Source: CAVQBP01 sp963848195
GTDB lineage: Bacteria; Bacteroidota; Ignavibacteria; Ignavibacteriales; Ignavibacteriaceae
Direction of reading: 5' to 3'
Length of the DNA: 64,000 bases
Assembly: GCA_963848195.1 (NCBI GenBank)
Contig: CAWKCY010000006.1
Location: 1 to 64,000, forward strand
Shown: positions 45,701 through 53,519 of the stretch, one piece after another
How the letters are laid out: each line of letters begins with the position of its first letter
How positions within the stretch are numbered: the first letter of the stretch is position 1
Translations under genes and position numbers: made by a program
The notes under the pieces: model-generated
Told to the model about the DNA's origin: nothing
The model's database searches: none
What the model saw: the letters and a program-made list of their open reading frames with translations, nothing else

Positions 45701-46375
45701 CAGCTCTTTTAGTTCGGAAGAAATTCTATTATATTTATCAGCCTTTTTAGCCTGTCTTTCCAGAGAATTAACTTTTTTCTCCACTTCAATGACAATATCA
45801 TTAACCCTAACAAGGTCAGCTTTAACTTCTTCTAATTTTTTTAAAGCTAACCGTCTTCTTAATTTGTATTTATTCACCCCGGCAGCTTCTTCGAACATCG
45901 TGCGTCTTTCATCAGCTTTATTACTTAAAATAGTCTCAACCATTTTAAGCTCAATCACAGAGTATGCATTTGCTCCAATCCCGGTATCCATGAAAAGATT
46001 AGTAATATCTTTTAACCTGCACAAGTTTTTATTCAGCAGATATTCACTTTCGCCCGAACGGAAAATTCTCCTGGTAATAGTAACTTCAGAGAATTCAGTT
46101 GGTAGAATACCTTTTGTATTTTCAATTGTTAAAGAAACTTCAGCCATTCCCATCGGCTTTTTAGAGGTTGTTCCGTTAAAAATTACATTTTCCATTTTAT
46201 CGCTTCGCAGTGCACCGCTTCTTTGTTCACCGAGACACCATCTTATTGCATCTACTATGTTAGTTTTCCCACAACCGTTAGGGCCAACTATAGAAGTTAT
46301 GCCGCTGTTAAAATTGACATTAGTTCTTTGAGCAAAAGACTTAAAACCTAATATTTCTAATTTTGATAAATACAA
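42785..46375 (-). CDS. smc: Chromosome segregation ATPase SMC
   Basis: 1196 aa. Walker A is GPNGCGKTNIVDAIRW (residues 31-46). A long coiled coil leads to the hinge, recognisable around residues 520-650 (LAYVGDTPDKYRNAVEASLK to YISSDGIVAAGSEPK), then a second coiled coil with LGPINLLAYSEYEEEKERFE. The C-terminal head has the ABC signature ELLSGGEKTLTAIALLFAIY, Walker B and D-loop FCILDEIDAPLDDANIDRF. Full length and in frame. Transcribed ahead of the HAD phosphatase; the GH2-like gene upstream is 11 bp away. Confidence 0.97.
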   Translation of the reverse strand: MYLSKLEILGFKSFAQRTNVNFNSGITSIVGPNGCGKTNIVDAIRWCLGEQRSGALRSDKMENVIFNGTTSKKPMGMAEVSLTIENTKGILPTEFSEVTITRRIFRSGESEYLLNKNLCRLKDITNLFMDTGIGANAYSVIELKMVETILSNKADERRTMFEEAAGVNKYKLRRRLALKKLEEVKADLVRVNDIVIEVEKKVNSLERQAKKADKYNRISSELKELEIDLAEREYALFSLQKRGSKVQKEESFQQKIQLDSSLAELDDRIKSAKINLREIEFQLKSKRTEVTSQTERIYNVQKNLSVNEERVKSLESNIERYKQELEELKNQLDSNKELIEENHSNFDLIKRHINSKDEEKIIIGSNLKAHKDILEGKRNELKSFSDDLLEKFKEITNRENELFNINKSLDAKNHSINKLNDRINSLTNNIAKTVGFIEELNQEKRDTEDKLKDTEKIYSKKQLEKDELEKVLNRLKEKELEDRTALNSLKEKIGFIQNLIDNLEGISKGAKALIEDDTWALKDKTLLAYVGDTPDKYRNAVEASLKNNLNDILVETFHDLQNGISFLNNNGIGKASFYVTGESRKEENGIFEKITALGIKRKIKKLQKNIVFIGWAKDFIQTDKKWLPYFEKILLKTAVVDSLEKAFELSSKYYGFNFVTLNGDYISSDGIVAAGSEPKLDDSLFGRKQLLENLKNEFPHREEKLEKLKNEIKFQENNLSNIDLKIISDKGKLLINDIANVEKQIAQFEFEKKKASEEIEKARKEIQELAAESNKLDNERLKLDEILSSQTIEKQKADKQKEELEDEFKNYEEEFNSLIDRQNKINLEFERLLGEKKNIENSITRAEDSIEIIKKSISKREFDINSSDEEKEILNNLIKERYVELDDLEADKRILINDEKEIDSKYKSSQSEISELENNRDHIQKQKEDISEQLHSADIKLNELNMKISNLRENIKENYSISLDENSYDDLDSFDFEKRTETVHTLKQQVKNLGPINLLAYSEYEEEKERFEFLSKQKNDLVESERDIVKAIEEINNTAQSKFVETFELIRGHFINIFRGLFNPGDEADLRIEENADPLEAKIEIVAKPKGKRPTSIELLSGGEKTLTAIALLFAIYLVKPSPFCILDEIDAPLDDANIDRFTKIISDFSKDTQFIVVTHNKRTMEAAQTLYGVTMQEEGVSKLVSVRFNEDLILQ

Positions 46376-46386
46376 CTCTCTTTACC

Positions 46387-48966
46387 TTAATATTGTTTTA
46401 ATGTTAATAAAAGGTAACCAATAAAAGAATTTTTTAATTCATAATAAAGTAAAATGATTCCTAAGAAGGCAGCAACTAAAAGAATACTGTAAAAGTAAAC
46501 GCTGCCGGGGTTAACGTCAAAAATCACATAAATACCTTTCATAAGGCGGTAGAAAACCCACAAACAAAATACCGCAAGAAGAATATAAATATAAAGATTT
46601 GCCACATCGGTTAGCAATAGCCGGTAAAGGATAATTCCTACAAGGATTAAAAGAACAAACGGGAGAAATGCCCAGACAGATGAAAAATAAATGCTGGAAT
46701 AATAAACCTTGTTTCTGACAAAGAATGAAGAGATTTTAATAATAAAAGTCGATATAAATAATAAAATCATAAAGAATAATGTCAACCATACTATTGACAT
46801 TAACGGATGCCAGGAAAGATAACTTATAATTTTAATTAAATTAGGACTACCAAAAGAAATTAAGATCTTTTCAAATTCCACGCTCATTTTAAAATAATAA
46901 AGCAAATTTCCAATTATTAAAGCAATAACAGCAGATATAACAACTGCTAAAATTGTCGAATGAAAACTTGAAATAATACGCTGGTCTCTAACATCAGCAT
47001 AAAAATTATAGGGTCGAACTAAAGCACGGGAAGTATCTTCCCTGAATTTTCTTCCGGAATTGACTAGAATTCCCATTATTAATGCAAGGAAGATCCCCAT
47101 AATTATAAAAACCATAGGTGCGTTATCTTTCCTGCTTCCAATAGGGATTGTAACCTTTTCAGCATTATGGAATTTTGCATATAAAACTTTATAACCAATC
47201 CTCTCGGTATTTCGATCTTCCCCTACTATACCAATATGATAGAGATTATCTTTTTCGTAACCGCAGATTAAGGAGGGATAATCTCCAAGAAAATCAAACA
47301 TTGAGTTAATAAAATAGCCTGCAGCGGAATCTTTAACGGAATAATCTGTTAGATCATCAAAATATTTTGCCTGGGCTTCAAACGAGAATTTATTTATATA
47401 ACCATCACTTTTCCCCTGATTAACTACGTAAGTAGCGGCGCTAATAAATACTTTTCCACGTCCTAATTCATTCTGTATACTTGTAAGCTTATCTATTTCA
47501 TTTTCGATAGGAGAATTTAATAATTCAATCCCGTATAAATCTACATTTTGTACCGGGTGAATTATATTCTGGTCATCAGGAATAAACGAAGCATAGATCA
47601 GCCCGTTAAAATTTTTCTTAGCAGATATTGCAAGGTTTTCTACAAGTGATACATTCTCATCTACTCCTGGCAATACTGAGCTGGCGACTCCGACTGCTGC
47701 AACAGCAGAATAATTTTTATATGCTTTTATGAAATTGGTTAAATAATTTTCACATCTTACAATAAAATCTTTATCGGTTGATAAAGAAGCCGGAATGAAG
47801 TTCACCGGAATTTCAATAAATGCCAACAATCCGTACTTACTGCAAAGCCTTAGATAATATGGATGGGGTACTGATTTTGCAAAACGAATACAGTTAAACC
47901 CCAAATCCTTTATCATTTTAATGTCATTTTCCATCCTATTATATGAAGCAAGACTCCCCATATCTTCAAATGAAGGTATGTAAGTAACACCTCTCAATTG
48001 AAATGATTTTCCATTAAAATAAAGAGAATTTTTAGCGGCAGTCAGTGAATATATTCCAAGTTCTTTTTTTGTTTCATCAATTAAGGTGTCATCTCTCCAA
48101 AGTTCAGCTGAAACAATATAGGAAACAGAATTTGAATCAGACCACAAGTTAGGATTTTTAATTTCTATATCCTGGTTTATAAAAGTATTTTTATTTCGTA
48201 CAAGGACGAACTTATTTTCAAAACTTCCGGCTGCTGTACCATCCGGCTGAAATAATTTTATCCTAAGATTGAAATTATTTCCATTTACAGAATCAGTCTT
48301 AAATTCCTTATTTACAATATCGCTTTTTATCTTTAATGAAGCTCTGTTTGAACCTGGATCATATTTAGAAGAGATATCCAGATCGGCAATAGATATATTA
48401 GGAACTAGGTGTATATAGACATCCCTGAAAATTCCTCCAAAGCTTTGAGGGAATAAAAACTTTTGTTTTACCGGGATAGTATTTTCGGAATCGGGTTTAT
48501 ATAAAAGCTTAACTGTCAGGATATTTTTTTTATCAACTCTCAAAATATCATGCGGTAGTTCAAACTGGAAAGGAAATTCACCCCCCGTGTGCCTGTAAAT
48601 AATAATATTGTTTACCGAAATATCGGCTGAGTAATTCATTCCCAGAAAATGAATATACATTATATAATTGTTAAGCTCCTTGGGAGTAAGAGAAAATTCT
48701 CTTTCAAATACTAATTCGGCATCACCATCGAAAACAGAGGGGACAGTGACTTCATTACTATTTCTACCGTTGTTATTTGAAGAATAAACTTTCCAAGCCC
48801 CATTTAAGAAGATTATCTTTCTAGTTTCAGTAATATTAAAAAAAGATGAGTCTGTTTTTACCCGATAATTAGGAAGTTCCTTGAATACAATTTGAGCAGA
48901 AAGCGGATGCGCAAGAATAAAAAATAAGATGATATTTGAAAGAAAGAATAATTTCGATAATCCCAT
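46387..48966 (-). CDS. Membrane-anchored GH2-like protein, probably non-catalytic
   Basis: 859 aa. Signal peptide at 1-24. A GH2 jelly-roll domain follows (GAWKVYSSNN to FGGIFRDVYIHLVPNISIAD), an Ig-like domain, then the barrel (GKSFQLRGVTYIPSFEDMGS, FNCIRFAKSVPHPYYLRLCS). Where GH2 enzymes carry the acid/base in a xNE motif after SIIMWSLG, this protein reads AVAAVGVASSVLPG, so the acid/base Glu is absent. From about residue 630 to the end there are several membrane segments. It looks like a carbohydrate-recognising pseudoenzyme tethered in the inner membrane. Its place before smc, 11 bp apart, suggests read-through but not a shared function. Confidence 0.75.
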   Translation of the reverse strand: MGLSKLFFLSNIILFFILAHPLSAQIVFKELPNYRVKTDSSFFNITETRKIIFLNGAWKVYSSNNNGRNSNEVTVPSVFDGDAELVFEREFSLTPKELNNYIMYIHFLGMNYSADISVNNIIIYRHTGGEFPFQFELPHDILRVDKKNILTVKLLYKPDSENTIPVKQKFLFPQSFGGIFRDVYIHLVPNISIADLDISSKYDPGSNRASLKIKSDIVNKEFKTDSVNGNNFNLRIKLFQPDGTAAGSFENKFVLVRNKNTFINQDIEIKNPNLWSDSNSVSYIVSAELWRDDTLIDETKKELGIYSLTAAKNSLYFNGKSFQLRGVTYIPSFEDMGSLASYNRMENDIKMIKDLGFNCIRFAKSVPHPYYLRLCSKYGLLAFIEIPVNFIPASLSTDKDFIVRCENYLTNFIKAYKNYSAVAAVGVASSVLPGVDENVSLVENLAISAKKNFNGLIYASFIPDDQNIIHPVQNVDLYGIELLNSPIENEIDKLTSIQNELGRGKVFISAATYVVNQGKSDGYINKFSFEAQAKYFDDLTDYSVKDSAAGYFINSMFDFLGDYPSLICGYEKDNLYHIGIVGEDRNTERIGYKVLYAKFHNAEKVTIPIGSRKDNAPMVFIIMGIFLALIMGILVNSGRKFREDTSRALVRPYNFYADVRDQRIISSFHSTILAVVISAVIALIIGNLLYYFKMSVEFEKILISFGSPNLIKIISYLSWHPLMSIVWLTLFFMILLFISTFIIKISSFFVRNKVYYSSIYFSSVWAFLPFVLLILVGIILYRLLLTDVANLYIYILLAVFCLWVFYRLMKGIYVIFDVNPGSVYFYSILLVAAFLGIILLYYELKNSFIGYLLLTLKQY

Positions 48967-49040
48967 CCGTGGCTCAAACCTTCGTAATAAGAAATAAAAC
49001 CAACAAATATACTAAAGAAGGGAAGGGAAATCAATGTAAT

Positions 49041-49083
49041 AAAAAGCCAATAATTGCTTTTTAAGACTTAATATTGGCTTTTT
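49041..49083 (-). terminator. Intrinsic terminator after tpiA
   Basis: AAAAAGCCAATA (49041-49052) and TATTGGCTTTTT (49072-49083) form a 12-bp stem 20 bp beyond the tpiA stop on the minus strand, with a T tract following on that strand. Confidence 0.8.
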
Positions 49084-49103
49084 TTTAGAAATCAATAAAA
49101 AAA

Positions 49104-49856
49104 TTAAGCAGCTTTAATAATTCCTAGAAACGAATCAGCTTTTAGGCTGGCGCCGCCAACCAAAGCACCGTCAATATCTTTCTGTGATAAAAGATCTTTT
49201 GCATTTTCAGGCTTTACACTGCCGCCGTATTGTATTATTATATTATCGGCAATGTCTTCAGTATACTTTTCTTTAATTAAAGATCTTATAAACTGATGAA
49301 CTTCCTGTGCCTGTCCGGGTGTAGCATTCCTTCCGGTCCCGATTGCCCAGACGGGTTCATATGCAATAATCAAATGTTTTATTTCATCGTTAGAAACATC
49401 TTTCAGCCCGCCGGTAACCTGAGTTTTAATTACAACATTAGTGATTTCTTTTTCTCGCTGCTCGAGAGTTTCACCAACACAGAAAATCGGTTTTAGCCCT
49501 GATGAAATAGCTTTCTTAATTTTTTTATTAATTAATGAATCAGATTCATTAAAGATTGCTCTTCTTTCGGAATGGCCTAAAATTACATATTCGCAGCCGG
49601 TACTTTTTAACATCCCTGCGGATATTTCTCCGGTATAAGCACCATCATTTTCGAAGTACATATTTTGGGCACCCAATTTTATAGGGGTATTCTGTATCGA
49701 TATACCGGCTTCTGCCAAAGAAGTAAAGGGAGGGCATATGATTATTTCACAATTTTCATTATTAGTTAAAGATTTTACCAGACTAGAAATTAAATTTTTT
49801 GTTTCTTTTAAATCATTATTCATTTTCCAGTTTCCGGCAATAATTTTTCGTCTCAT
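49104..49856 (-). CDS. tpiA: Triosephosphate isomerase
   Basis: 250 aa from MRRKIIAGNWKMNND; TGAGG lies just upstream of that ATG, and the extra 24 residues of the longer frame from 49928 are unlike the family. Catalytic residues: Lys in GNWKMN, His in VILGHSERRAIF, Glu in IIAYEPVWAIGTGRNATPGQ, and loop IQYGGSVKPENAKDL with GALVGGASL. It interconverts dihydroxyacetone phosphate and glyceraldehyde 3-phosphate. A hairpin terminator follows the gene. Confidence 0.96.
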   Translation of the reverse strand: MRRKIIAGNWKMNNDLKETKNLISSLVKSLTNNENCEIIICPPFTSLAEAGISIQNTPIKLGAQNMYFENDGAYTGEISAGMLKSTGCEYVILGHSERRAIFNESDSLINKKIKKAISSGLKPIFCVGETLEQREKEITNVVIKTQVTGGLKDVSNDEIKHLIIAYEPVWAIGTGRNATPGQAQEVHQFIRSLIKEKYTEDIADNIIIQYGGSVKPENAKDLLSQKDIDGALVGGASLKADSFLGIIKAA

Positions 49857-50040
49857 TATTTCCTCATTTTTTATAATAAAAGAATTAAAGTCCCTAACAA
49901 ACTTACTAAAGATGATTTTTATGGACAATTTTTAATATTAGAATTTTTTTACTTAACAATTCTTTAACAATAATTTAATTATAACTTTATACAAGCTCCG
50001 GGATCATTTCTTAAATTTCTTCCAACAAATAGAGCAAAAA

Positions 50041-50148
50041 ATGGAACTATATATAACCGCAATTTTCCTTTATTTCATCTTAACATTCGCAGCATTATGG
50101 ATAATAGATATTAAGAACGAAAGAGACACCGCGGAAAAGAAAAATTGA
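50041..50148 (+). CDS. Possible 35-aa single-pass membrane peptide
   Basis: The frame reads MELYITAIFLYFILTFAALW, then IIDIKNERDTAEKKN and a stop. One clear hydrophobic helix (residues 3-22) is followed by a charged tail, the layout of small membrane peptides. It lies divergent from tpiA, and AGAGCAAAAA stands before the ATG, a weak ribosome site. It is too short for homology by eye, so it may be a chance frame. Confidence 0.4.
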   Translation: MELYITAIFLYFILTFAALWIIDIKNERDTAEKKN

Positions 50149-50540
50149 ATTTAATTAGGTCTCAGACATTATCCGATGACTAAAGCCAATGGTAGGTGAT
50201 ATAACAGTTAATCGCAGCCATTGCAATTTACCTACATAAGAAAGAAAGTTTGCCTTTCTTAACACAACCCCTTACTTTTTGTTATAATTTGATGTAAATG
50301 AAGGCTATAGCTGCATCTAATCCTCTTTATGTATAAACCGGAAATTATCAGATTTAGGAAATACATTCATACCCTAACGTGCCGGAAATCTCATTTTGAT
50401 AAAATATTAAACATTATAAAGTTGGCACTATTAATGTTTTTAATTTTTATAAATGTTTGACTATTGAAAATATTAGTATAGTTTTATTAAGGGGAAACCT
50501 AATCAAAGTAAAATTTTAAAGTATTTAATTGGAAAGTAAA
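50149..50540. other. Intergenic region before the OmpA-type gene
   Basis: 392 bp. It holds a small hairpin, AAGAAAG/CTTTCTT (50242-50248 with 50254-50260), which may end transcription of the small upstream frame, and otherwise AT-rich promoter-type sequence. No gene recognised. Confidence 0.4.
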
Positions 50541-51620
50541 ATGACGAAAAGAATATTATTTATTATACTTTTATTTCCTGTTTTTGTCTTCCCTCAGGTA
50601 TACCACTCAAAATGGGGCTTCGAAGCAGGTGTAACCTATCCTAGATATTTTAGCGTAACAGGAAATGGGTTTTCGGAAAATGGAGACGGCGGCATACATG
50701 CATCTATTGAACATTTCTTCAATGAATATTTATCCTTAAGGATCTTAGGAAATTATTTGTCATTCGAATCTATTTTCTTTAGGGGCAATTCCGATTATCA
50801 TAATTTAAATACAGTCCATTTGATGTCCCTTAATCTGGATGTAAGTTATAGATTCTTACCCTGCGAATTAGTATCCCCATATTTTCTTTTTGGAATCGGG
50901 GTAACGAATTTCAAATCCACCAACCCCTTATCGCAAGATTTAAACAGATGGGTTCGCGGTTATCAGGGGAATTTCGGGTTAGGAATAGATTGGGGGATTT
51001 CTAAAGATCTTTCAATAATAACAGAAGCAACATATGTAACTTCCAGTGATAATAAAATTGACGGCAATTATACAATACAGGAAAATTCAAAAGGATTATT
51101 TGGCGGGGATGGAGATACTTATATGACGCTTAATGCTGGAATAAAATGGTGGTTTGGAAAAGGAGATACTTCGGATATCTGTCAAAAATGCTGCCCGCAG
51201 GGAATAAGAGAAAATGTAGGTGTAGCTGCTCCTCAAATAATTACCGACACTATCTACATTACAAAAACCGATACCGAATATGTACAAAAACCGTATCTTT
51301 TCGGTGTAAACTTTGATTTCGACAAATATAATTTATTGCCCGAAACCTATCCAATACTGGATCATGCTGCTGATGTATTAAATGAATTTTCCAAATTGGA
51401 TGTAGTAATAATAGGCAACACGGACAATATGGGAAGTAATGAATATAATCTGAAATTATCAAAGAAACGGGCTGATGCAGTTCTTAATTACCTCCTTCAG
51501 AAAGGAATTGAGAGAAACAGAATTACTGAGCAATGGAAGGGTGAAGAAAATCCAATAAAGGATAACTCTACCCCAACCGGAAGAGCATTTAATAGAAGAG
51601 TTGAAATAAGAATTAAATAA
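50541..51620 (+). CDS. OmpA-family outer membrane protein
   Basis: About 359 aa from MTKRILFIILLFPVFVFPQ, a signal peptide. A TTG four codons earlier is less likely. Residues about 20-215 form an outer membrane beta barrel (alternating aromatic strands, ending GIKWWFGKGD). A short Cys-containing linker (ICQKCCPQG) is followed by the OmpA peptidoglycan-binding domain at about 255-359: FDFDKYNLLPETYPILDHAA, VIIGNTDNMGSNEYNLKLSK and GRAFNRRVEIRIK. It anchors the outer membrane to peptidoglycan. Confidence 0.9.
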   Translation: MTKRILFIILLFPVFVFPQVYHSKWGFEAGVTYPRYFSVTGNGFSENGDGGIHASIEHFFNEYLSLRILGNYLSFESIFFRGNSDYHNLNTVHLMSLNLDVSYRFLPCELVSPYFLFGIGVTNFKSTNPLSQDLNRWVRGYQGNFGLGIDWGISKDLSIITEATYVTSSDNKIDGNYTIQENSKGLFGGDGDTYMTLNAGIKWWFGKGDTSDICQKCCPQGIRENVGVAAPQIITDTIYITKTDTEYVQKPYLFGVNFDFDKYNLLPETYPILDHAADVLNEFSKLDVVIIGNTDNMGSNEYNLKLSKKRADAVLNYLLQKGIERNRITEQWKGEENPIKDNSTPTGRAFNRRVEIRIK

Positions 51621-52027
51621 ATATAAAATTCAAAATTACAAAATTGCAAGATTAGTTTTCAGTCCGGAGCTTATACATAAACCTCAAATATTATCCCCTT
51701 CTCCCTACTAAGGAGATAGGGGTCGGGGGTGAGGTTAATACAAACCTTGACTTTTCACATCCTCTCTTTTCTACCATTGGCGCAGGATTAACACCTATAA
51801 AATTACGGTATCAATACGATTTCAATACGGTTTCAAAACGGTTTTAATACGGTTTCAAAACGGTTTCAGAGTTCTTTTGGATAGGATTTGTACCGGAAGA
51901 GGTGTAATCTTTGTAATCCTGCTAATCTTGTAATTTTGCAATAAATAAACCTCACCCCTAATTAATAAAATTTATTGTATTTTATAATTAATTAATTGTA
52001 AAAATATATGAATTATTAGAGTATAGA
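51621..52027. other. Intergenic region with dispersed and tandem repeats
   Basis: 407 bp. It carries a GC-rich patch around 51700-51737 (GGGGTCGGGGGTGAGG), of a type scattered between genes in many Bacteroidota-related genomes, and the 11-bp tandem repeat at 51813-51867. No gene. Confidence 0.5.
51813..51867. repeat. Five tandem copies of an 11-bp unit (AAWACGGTTTC)
   Basis: Units: AATACGATTTC (51813), AATACGGTTTC (51824), AAAACGGTTTT (51835), AATACGGTTTC (51846) and AAAACGGTTTC (51857). A degenerate unit precedes them at 51801-51812. The 11-bp period is about one helical turn, so each copy faces the same side of the DNA. It could be a minisatellite or a binding array. Confidence 0.8.
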
Positions 52028-52696
52028 TTGGATAAAACAGACCTACAAAGATTTAAGGAAACTTTTTCACCCCATCCCGGCATTCTGCAAAAGGAAGATT
52101 ACTTGAATACTGCAGTTTTAATACCACTCATAAATATCAATGATGAATTCCATTTTCTTTTTGAAAAAAGAGCTGCCAATATCAGGCAGGGCGGAGAGAT
52201 ATGTTTTCCCGGAGGTGAATTTGATAAAGCTAATGATAATACCTTTGAAGAGACTGTTTTGCGGGAGACGGTTGAAGAGCTTGGAATTAAGAGAGAAAAT
52301 ATAGATTTAATAGGTGAGCTTGGTATATTAATAGGAGGTATGGGAGCTATTGTAAACGTATTTGTTGGTGAAATAAAATTAATGGATATTAAAAAATATA
52401 ATATTGATCATACGGAAGTCGAAAAAATATTTACCATTCCGGTTTCTTATTTCCAGAATAATCCTCCGGAAGTTTATTACATAAGATTGGAAACACATCC
52501 GTATTATTTTGATGAAAAAGGAGAAAAGATAATCCTTTTGCCTGCTGAAGAATTAAACTTGCCCGCCCGGTATGCTAATCCTTGGGGATTCAGTAAAAAG
52601 AAAGTATTGGTTTATAAAACTGGTGAAGAGGTAGTCTGGGGAATGACCGCAAATTTAGTATATGAATTTGTTAATAAATTACGCGATTTATTATGA
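52028..52696 (+). CDS. Nudix hydrolase, CoA-pyrophosphatase-like
   Basis: 222 aa, TTG start. The Nudix box is GGEFDKANDNTFEETVLRET followed by VEELGI (G-x5-E-x7-RE-x2-EE-x-G). The preceding FEKRAANIRQGGEICFPGG matches the NudL/YeaB branch of CoA diphosphatases (LLTRRS...GGEVSFPGG type). It probably cleaves CoA or acyl-CoA into phosphopantetheine and 3',5'-ADP. The stop overlaps the next ATG by 4 bp. Confidence 0.88.
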   Translation: MDKTDLQRFKETFSPHPGILQKEDYLNTAVLIPLININDEFHFLFEKRAANIRQGGEICFPGGEFDKANDNTFEETVLRETVEELGIKRENIDLIGELGILIGGMGAIVNVFVGEIKLMDIKKYNIDHTEVEKIFTIPVSYFQNNPPEVYYIRLETHPYYFDEKGEKIILLPAEELNLPARYANPWGFSKKKVLVYKTGEEVVWGMTANLVYEFVNKLRDLL

Positions 52697-53376
52697 AAAA
52701 AACCTTAATTAAAAATTTTCGCTTTCAAGCCTCAAAAAGCTCTGGTGAAGTTAGCGCTATTTTAGAGAAACCGGAAGATGCCGAATATCTTTTAGTATTA
52801 GCTCATGGTGCGGGTGCCGGAATGAATCATCCTTTTATGGAGAAATTGTCCAATAAACTGGCTGATGAGAAAGTTGCGGCTTTTAGATATCAGTTCCCTT
52901 ATTTTGAAAATGGAAAAAGAAGCCCGGATCCTCCCAATATATTAATGGCAACAGTCAGATCAGCAGTTGAAAAGGCATCAAAAGAATTCGGCGGTTTAGA
53001 AATATTTGCCGGAGGTAAATCTTTAGGTGGAAGAATGACTTCAAATGCTGCTGCAAAAGAACCCTTGCCTGGTATCAAAGGGATTGTTTTTTTCGGATTC
53101 CCCCTCCATGCCCCGAATAAACCCTCTCAGGATAGAGCTGCTCATCTTTTTAACGTAAATATCCCCATGCTTTTTCTTCAAGGAACAAGAGATAAACTGG
53201 CAGATTTAACACTTTTAAAACCTATCTGTAAAAAACTAAATGAAAAAGCCGAGCTCCACATTATTGAAGGAGCAGACCACTCATTTCACGTATTGAAGAG
53301 TTCCGGCAAAAACGATGATGAAGTGATTGAAGAATTGGCAAAAACTACTAAGGATTGGCTTAACAACTTTAATTAA
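52693..53376 (+). CDS. Alpha/beta hydrolase, KANL3/Tex30-like
   Basis: 227 aa. LLVLAHGAGAGMNHPFMEKL (written here as YLLVLAHGAGAG) marks the family start, the nucleophile Ser is in FAGGKSLGGRMTSNA, an Asp in LQGTRDKLADL and His in GADHSFHVL. Family members are small cytosolic hydrolases of unknown substrate (annotated as dienelactone-hydrolase-like). It is translationally coupled to the Nudix gene by the ATGA overlap. Confidence 0.82.
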   Translation: MKKTLIKNFRFQASKSSGEVSAILEKPEDAEYLLVLAHGAGAGMNHPFMEKLSNKLADEKVAAFRYQFPYFENGKRSPDPPNILMATVRSAVEKASKEFGGLEIFAGGKSLGGRMTSNAAAKEPLPGIKGIVFFGFPLHAPNKPSQDRAAHLFNVNIPMLFLQGTRDKLADLTLLKPICKKLNEKAELHIIEGADHSFHVLKSSGKNDDEVIEELAKTTKDWLNNFN

Positions 53377-53519
53377 TTGTTATTTGAATTCACATAAGAT
53401 TGAAATGAATGACTTTTTAAATTATAAAAATTTTTTCATGTTATTTTCATTTATGCATTCTTTTATCAATAAAATGATTATATAAAAACAATTAACCAGA
53501 TAAATTAGAAAAAACGATC

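Noticed and set aside
45789..46331. A 180-aa plus-strand frame inside smc
   Set aside because: It is antisense to the conserved Walker A head region of SMC, whose codon bias leaves the opposite strand open.
49857..49928. Longer N-terminus for tpiA
   Set aside because: Triosephosphate isomerases begin at the RRKIIAGNWKMN strand; a ribosome binding site precedes that ATG.
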